Shown here: positions 5,314-8,229 of the stretch, one piece after another | How the letters are laid out: each line of letters starts with the position of its first letter | How positions within the stretch are numbered: the first letter of the stretch is position 1 | NCBI GenBank assembly: GCA_937897495.1 | Contig: CALCBL010000288.1 | Span: 1 to 8,229 of the forward strand | Source of the DNA: an uncultured Burkholderiales bacterium | Lineage (GTDB): Bacteria; Pseudomonadota; Gammaproteobacteria; Burkholderiales; Burkholderiaceae_C | Reading direction: 5' to 3' | DNA length: 8,229 nt | The notes under the pieces: generated by a model | Told to the model about the DNA's origin: nothing | Database searches by the model: none | Seen by the model: only the letters and a program-made list of their open reading frames with translations | Program-made: the position numbers and the translations under genes

Positions 5314-7025
5314 ATATCGGCCGCTTCCACCATGAAGCGAACGCGTTTTTGGCCTTGCCATTCGTCCACATCCAATCGGAATGCCAGTTTCACGCGGGCT
5401 GGCAAAGGCTCTATTCGGCCAAACCAAATGCCATCCACCGGTTGACCTTGGTGCTTGAGTTTCAAGGCCAAGTGTTTTTCACCCACCAGTCTTTGCGAGA
5501 CGACTTCCACCTCTTCGCTGAACACAGGCGGTGCAAAACCTTGACCCCAAACTTCTTTGTGCATCACATCAATGAATTCAACACGCCGGTATTGTGCGTC
5601 TAAAGGCCCGTCAGTTTCGAGCTTGCGTTGAAGGGTGGCAGGTGACATCAGCGCTGCGGCCACTTCCATAAAGCATGACTCAAATAATTCCAGATGTTCT
5701 TCTTCAATGGTGCAGCCCGCGGCCATGGCGTGTCCGCCAAAGCGCAGCAAAATGTGCGGGTGCTTTTTGGCCATGAGGTCTAGCGCGTCGCGCAAATGAA
5801 AACCTGGAATCGATCTGCCTGAGCCTTTTAATTCATGCTCTTTGCCAGGCGCATTGCTGGCTGCAAAGACAAAGCAGGGCCGGTGAAATTTGTCCTTGAT
5901 GCGCGAAGCCACGATGCCCACTACGCCTTCGTGAAAATCGGGGTCAAAAACACAAATGGCTGGCGGCGGTTCATCGCTGTCATCAAACAAAGACTCGGCG
6001 ATTTCCATGGCTTGATGGCGCATATCGCCTTCAATGTCGCGGCGTTCTCGGTTGATGGCATCAAGCTGCCTTGCCAACTCATCGGCTCTGGCGGTGTCGT
6101 CCGTGATCAGGCATTCAATGCCCAGCGTCATGTCTGACAAGCGGCCTGCGGCGTTGATGCGAGGGCCCAATGCAAATCCAAAATCAAAGGTGGTGGCCAC
6201 TTTGGCTTCGCGGCCAGCGGCTTTGAACAAAGCCAACATGCCGGCAGGCATCGAGCCTGCTCTGATGCGTTTCAAGCCTTGAGCCACCAAGCGGCGGTTG
6301 TTGTTGTCAAGTTTCACCACATCGGCCACAGTGCCAAGCGCCACCAAGGGCAGCAGTGCATCGAGTTTGGGTTGAGATTCGGCAGAGAAAATGCCGCGCT
6401 GTCGCAACGCCGCACGGAGCGCCAACAGCACATAGAACATGACGCCTACACCTGCCAAGGACTTGCTTTCAAATTCGCAACCGGGTTGATTCGGATTCAC
6501 AATCACTTCTGCAGTGGGCAGGGTGGCCGCAGGCAAGTGATGGTCAGTGACCAAGACCTGCAAGCCCAGAGCCTGCGCTTGCGCAACACCTTCCATGCTG
6601 GCGATGCCGTTGTCGACGGTGATCAAAACATCGGCACCCGATTGCTTCACGCGATCTGCGATGGGGGCAGTTAGGCCGTACCCATCGACTACGCGGTCGG
6701 GCACGATATAGCTGACATTGTTTGCGCCCAACATGCGCAGACCCCGCACGCCCACTGCACATGCTGTGGCACCGTCACAATCGTAATCGGCCACAATGCA
6801 AAGGCGCTTGTTGGCGGCAATGGCATCTGCCAACAAGCTTGCTGCTTCCTGAGATCCCTTGAGTGTGGTGGGCGCTAACAACTTAGCCAAGCCATCGTCT
6901 AATTCTTCAGGACTGACAATGCCGCGTGCCGCAAACAAGCGCGAAAGCAAAGGATGAATGCCTGCCTGTTCAAGGGCCCATGCACTTCGGGGCGGTACAT
7001 CGCGCGTTAATATTTTCAAACTCAT
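5310..7025 (-). CDS. recJ: Single-stranded-DNA-specific 5'-3' exonuclease RecJ
   Basis: RecJ degrades single-stranded DNA 5' to 3' in RecF-pathway recombination, mismatch repair and base-excision repair. The 571-residue product is close to the E. coli length. The DHH phosphoesterase domain has motif I 'VADYDCDGATA' (78-88, Asp80/82/84), motif II 'ITVDNG' (135-140) and motif III 'VTDHH' (159-163). It also has 'LGTVADVV' (230-237) and 'GPRINAAGRL' (287-296). The DHHA1 domain follows with 'EGVVGIVASRI' (366-376), 'GSGRSIPGFH' (401-410) and 'RFGGHAMAAG' (428-437), then a C-terminal OB-fold region (about 465-571). The metal ligands appear intact. The frame is open upstream to 7139, but 'MSLKILTRDVPPRSAW' at 7025 is the family-like start. 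It forms an ATGA overlap with the preceding gene, with a GGAG ten nucleotides upstream, so translation is probably coupled. Confidence 0.96.
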   Translation of the reverse strand: MSLKILTRDVPPRSAWALEQAGIHPLLSRLFAARGIVSPEELDDGLAKLLAPTTLKGSQEAASLLADAIAANKRLCIVADYDCDGATACAVGVRGLRMLGANNVSYIVPDRVVDGYGLTAPIADRVKQSGADVLITVDNGIASMEGVAQAQALGLQVLVTDHHLPAATLPTAEVIVNPNQPGCEFESKSLAGVGVMFYVLLALRAALRQRGIFSAESQPKLDALLPLVALGTVADVVKLDNNNRRLVAQGLKRIRAGSMPAGMLALFKAAGREAKVATTFDFGFALGPRINAAGRLSDMTLGIECLITDDTARADELARQLDAINRERRDIEGDMRHQAMEIAESLFDDSDEPPPAICVFDPDFHEGVVGIVASRIKDKFHRPCFVFAASNAPGKEHELKGSGRSIPGFHLRDALDLMAKKHPHILLRFGGHAMAAGCTIEEEHLELFESCFMEVAAALMSPATLQRKLETDGPLDAQYRRVEFIDVMHKEVWGQGFAPPVFSEEVEVVSQRLVGEKHLALKLKHQGQPVDGIWFGRIEPLPARVKLAFRLDVDEWQGQKRVRFMVEAADI

Positions 7026-7993
7026 GGGGCAGAAACTCCGGAGGACAGGGCGCGCAATTCTTTGATCACAGAAACAGGTTGAATCAGTCGGTGCAGTTTG
7101 TTGAGCCAAGAGACTGGCTGCGGCCGATAGTGCCGCCAAGATGTTTCACTGCAAAGCGTGAGAGAAACGTCGTGATTTTGATCTAAGGCTTGACTCAAAG
7201 ATTGGCACAGCGTGGCGTCAAGGTGTTCCCAGCCTTGCTGCCACAGTTTGGCATTAGAAGCTTGCATGTTTTCACGCAAATCAAGTGCAACATTCAAGTC
7301 TGATGCATCAGGATAAAGTTGTTCTAGGCTGCGATGCATCCAAAAAGAATTGACGGTCCAACGGCCCTTCAAACTGCGCTCGTCGTTCACGGGGTGTTGG
7401 TAGAGCAGCATTTGCATTTCACTTTGCAAGCGTTGCAAAGTTTTGGCGCGCTGATGTTCTGGCATCCATGGTTTGATGTTTTGGCCGACAACACGGTCAA
7501 TGCTGGCCAAGGGCAAGCCATCCAAGAGATCACCTTTGACGCGCCAAACCAAGGGGCTTTCATAGACCACTTGAAGCCCATCTTCCTCAAAGTAGGGTTG
7601 TATAGCGGACAAGAGCTGTTTTGACTCCTGCTCGTTCAGAGCCAGTTCTTGAGGTTCCAGCAAAGTGACTTCGTTCATGCCGACTTGCCAATGGCAAGGG
7701 GTCATGATGGCTTCTTTTCCCAATGATGGTTTGGCACCTAGGAGCTGCGGGGCCGATTCATGCGGCATGAGAAAGGCACTGACGCCCTCCGGCGAGGTGC
7801 TTAATTTTGAGACGCATGCCATTCGGCCGAGTAATTTTTGCAAATTGGGCAAATACAATGTGTCCAGTGCATTGTTCATTGCCGCGCGCAGAGCTTCAGG
7901 TTCAGGCGCTGCGTAGGCAATCACCCAATGTCGAGTGGGTGAGCGGCCCTCATTGACCTGAGGTGTTGCGGTGCTTGGTAAAGCTGCGTTCAT
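7022..7993 (-). CDS. Conserved recJ-adjacent protein, RpfE-like / 'phosphoglycerate mutase-like' family, function unknown
   Basis: This 323-residue, apparently cytoplasmic protein has no signal peptide or membrane span. Recognisable family stretches are 'LPNLQKLLGRM' (48-58), 'MTPCHWQVGMNEVTL' (97-111), 'LQSEMQMLLYQHPVNDER' (189-206) and 'VNSFWMH' (214-220). From memory, these resemble a proteobacterial family annotated as RpfE-type regulatory protein or as cofactor-independent phosphoglycerate mutase. No phosphoglycerate mutase metal-binding motif is apparent, so the enzymatic name is not supported here. In Xanthomonas, rpfE lies next to recJ, which agrees with the arrangement here. Its TGA overlaps the recJ ATG. 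The first 20 residues are Pro/Thr/Ser-rich and precede the likely conserved core at 'HWVIAYAAPEPEAL', so a shorter native start cannot be excluded. No good Shine-Dalgarno sequence is seen. Confidence 0.7.
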   Translation of the reverse strand: MNAALPSTATPQVNEGRSPTRHWVIAYAAPEPEALRAAMNNALDTLYLPNLQKLLGRMACVSKLSTSPEGVSAFLMPHESAPQLLGAKPSLGKEAIMTPCHWQVGMNEVTLLEPQELALNEQESKQLLSAIQPYFEEDGLQVVYESPLVWRVKGDLLDGLPLASIDRVVGQNIKPWMPEHQRAKTLQRLQSEMQMLLYQHPVNDERSLKGRWTVNSFWMHRSLEQLYPDASDLNVALDLRENMQASNAKLWQQGWEHLDATLCQSLSQALDQNHDVSLTLCSETSWRHYRPQPVSWLNKLHRLIQPVSVIKELRALSSGVSAP

Positions 7994-8075
7994 GGCTGTA
8001 TTGTCAGGGATGACACAATGTCCCTTTTAGACAGTCGGCTTGCGGCGCGATCAGTGCCTTTGAAAGTGGTCTTGA
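7994..8075. promoter_or_regulatory. Divergent intergenic region between the recJ operon and the lolC-like gene
   Basis: These 82 bp must hold the start signals for both directions. On the plus strand, TTGTCA (8001-8006) is a 5/6 match to a -35 box. TTTTAG (8025-8030) is a weak -10 at 18-nt spacing and would give a leader of about 40 nt. Overlapping the -35 box is the dyad TGTCA-GGGA-TGACA (8002-8015), a perfect 5-bp inverted repeat. I see no convincing promoter for the minus-strand direction. Confidence 0.3.
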
Positions 8076-8229
8076 ATGAGTCTTGAATTTGCTTACGAGT
8101 GGGTTTTGGGTTGGCGCTACACCCGCGCAGGACGGGCCACGCGCCGCAACGGCTTCATCTCGTTTATTTCTGGGGTTTCCATGCTTGGCATTGGACTTGG
8201 CGTGGCCGCCTTGGTCATTGTCTTGTCTG
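8076..8229 (+). CDS. Lipoprotein-releasing ABC transporter permease, LolC/LolE type (N-terminal 51 codons only)
   Basis: The frame from ATG 8076 runs off the right edge after 51 codons. The N-terminus reads 'EWVLGWRYTRAGRATRRNGF' (8-27), then 'ISFISGVSMLGIGLGVAALV' (28-47). This is the typical short cytoplasmic lead-in and first transmembrane helix of LolC/LolE permeases. These work with the ATPase LolD to extract outer-membrane lipoproteins from the inner membrane and hand them to LolA. The in-frame TGA at 8073-8075, directly before the ATG, fixes the earliest possible start. Only a weak purine-rich stretch (GAAAGTGG, 8062-8069) precedes it. LolC and LolE cannot be separated from this fragment, so no symbol is given. 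Divergence from the recJ operon fits what I recall for Burkholderiales. Confidence 0.87.
   Translation, partial: MSLEFAYEWVLGWRYTRAGRATRRNGFISFISGVSMLGIGLGVAALVIVLS

Noticed and set aside
4840..5427. 195-codon minus-strand open frame
   Set aside because: It spans the antisense of coaD and the same-strand out-of-frame end of recJ; it is rich in His and Gln with no domain, typical of a shadow frame.
6279..6674. 131-codon plus-strand open frame
   Set aside because: Antisense to the DHH domain of recJ, with no independent start signal or recognisable domain.
7022..7139. recJ start at 7139 (longer product)
   Set aside because: The added 38 residues would be read inside the upstream gene and lack RecJ character; the ATGA overlap start at 7025 fits the family and has a GGAG upstream.

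Overview
The window looks like a chromosomal core segment from a betaproteobacterium of the order Burkholderiales, most likely Comamonadaceae (a Limnohabitans/Rhodoferax-like freshwater type). That placement is inference. It rests on protein character, especially the LolC-type N-terminus with its 'GWRYTRAGR' run and the recJ partner protein, and on the gene set. G+C appears only moderate by eye. The window is almost entirely coding, and no tRNA, rRNA, CRISPR, insertion sequence or phage gene was seen.

Left part (1-1700, minus strand): two genes joined by an ATGA overlap. The upstream gene encodes a formylglycine-generating enzyme (FGE/SUMF1 type) with both catalytic cysteines and an N-terminal hydrophobic anchor. 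The downstream gene encodes a DUF1254 protein that runs off the left edge. Both products appear to be membrane-anchored or exported, so they may act together outside the cytoplasm. No sulfatase is visible in the window.

Middle (1701-5313): a 106-bp divergent intergenic region with a 6-bp inverted repeat separates the FGE operon from a plus-strand FAD-dependent D-amino-acid-dehydrogenase-like oxidoreductase. That gene ends in a probable intrinsic terminator and meets ftsY (SRP receptor, minus strand) tail to tail. ftsY is divergent from the rsmD-coaD pair (16S rRNA m2G966 methyltransferase and phosphopantetheine adenylyltransferase). The ftsY start is best placed at 4124, and a sigma70-like promoter lies just upstream of it.

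Right part (5310-8229): coaD and recJ converge and share a TTAA that supplies both stop codons. recJ is preceded by a conserved gene resembling the RpfE/'phosphoglycerate mutase-like' family that often sits beside recJ, again with an ATGA overlap. Divergent from this pair, the right edge holds the first 51 codons of a LolC/LolE-type lipoprotein-release permease.

Overall this is mostly ordinary housekeeping sequence: protein targeting, ribosome modification, CoA synthesis, DNA repair and lipoprotein sorting. The least ordinary part is the anchored FGE-DUF1254 pair. I found no convincing evidence for a wholly new system.
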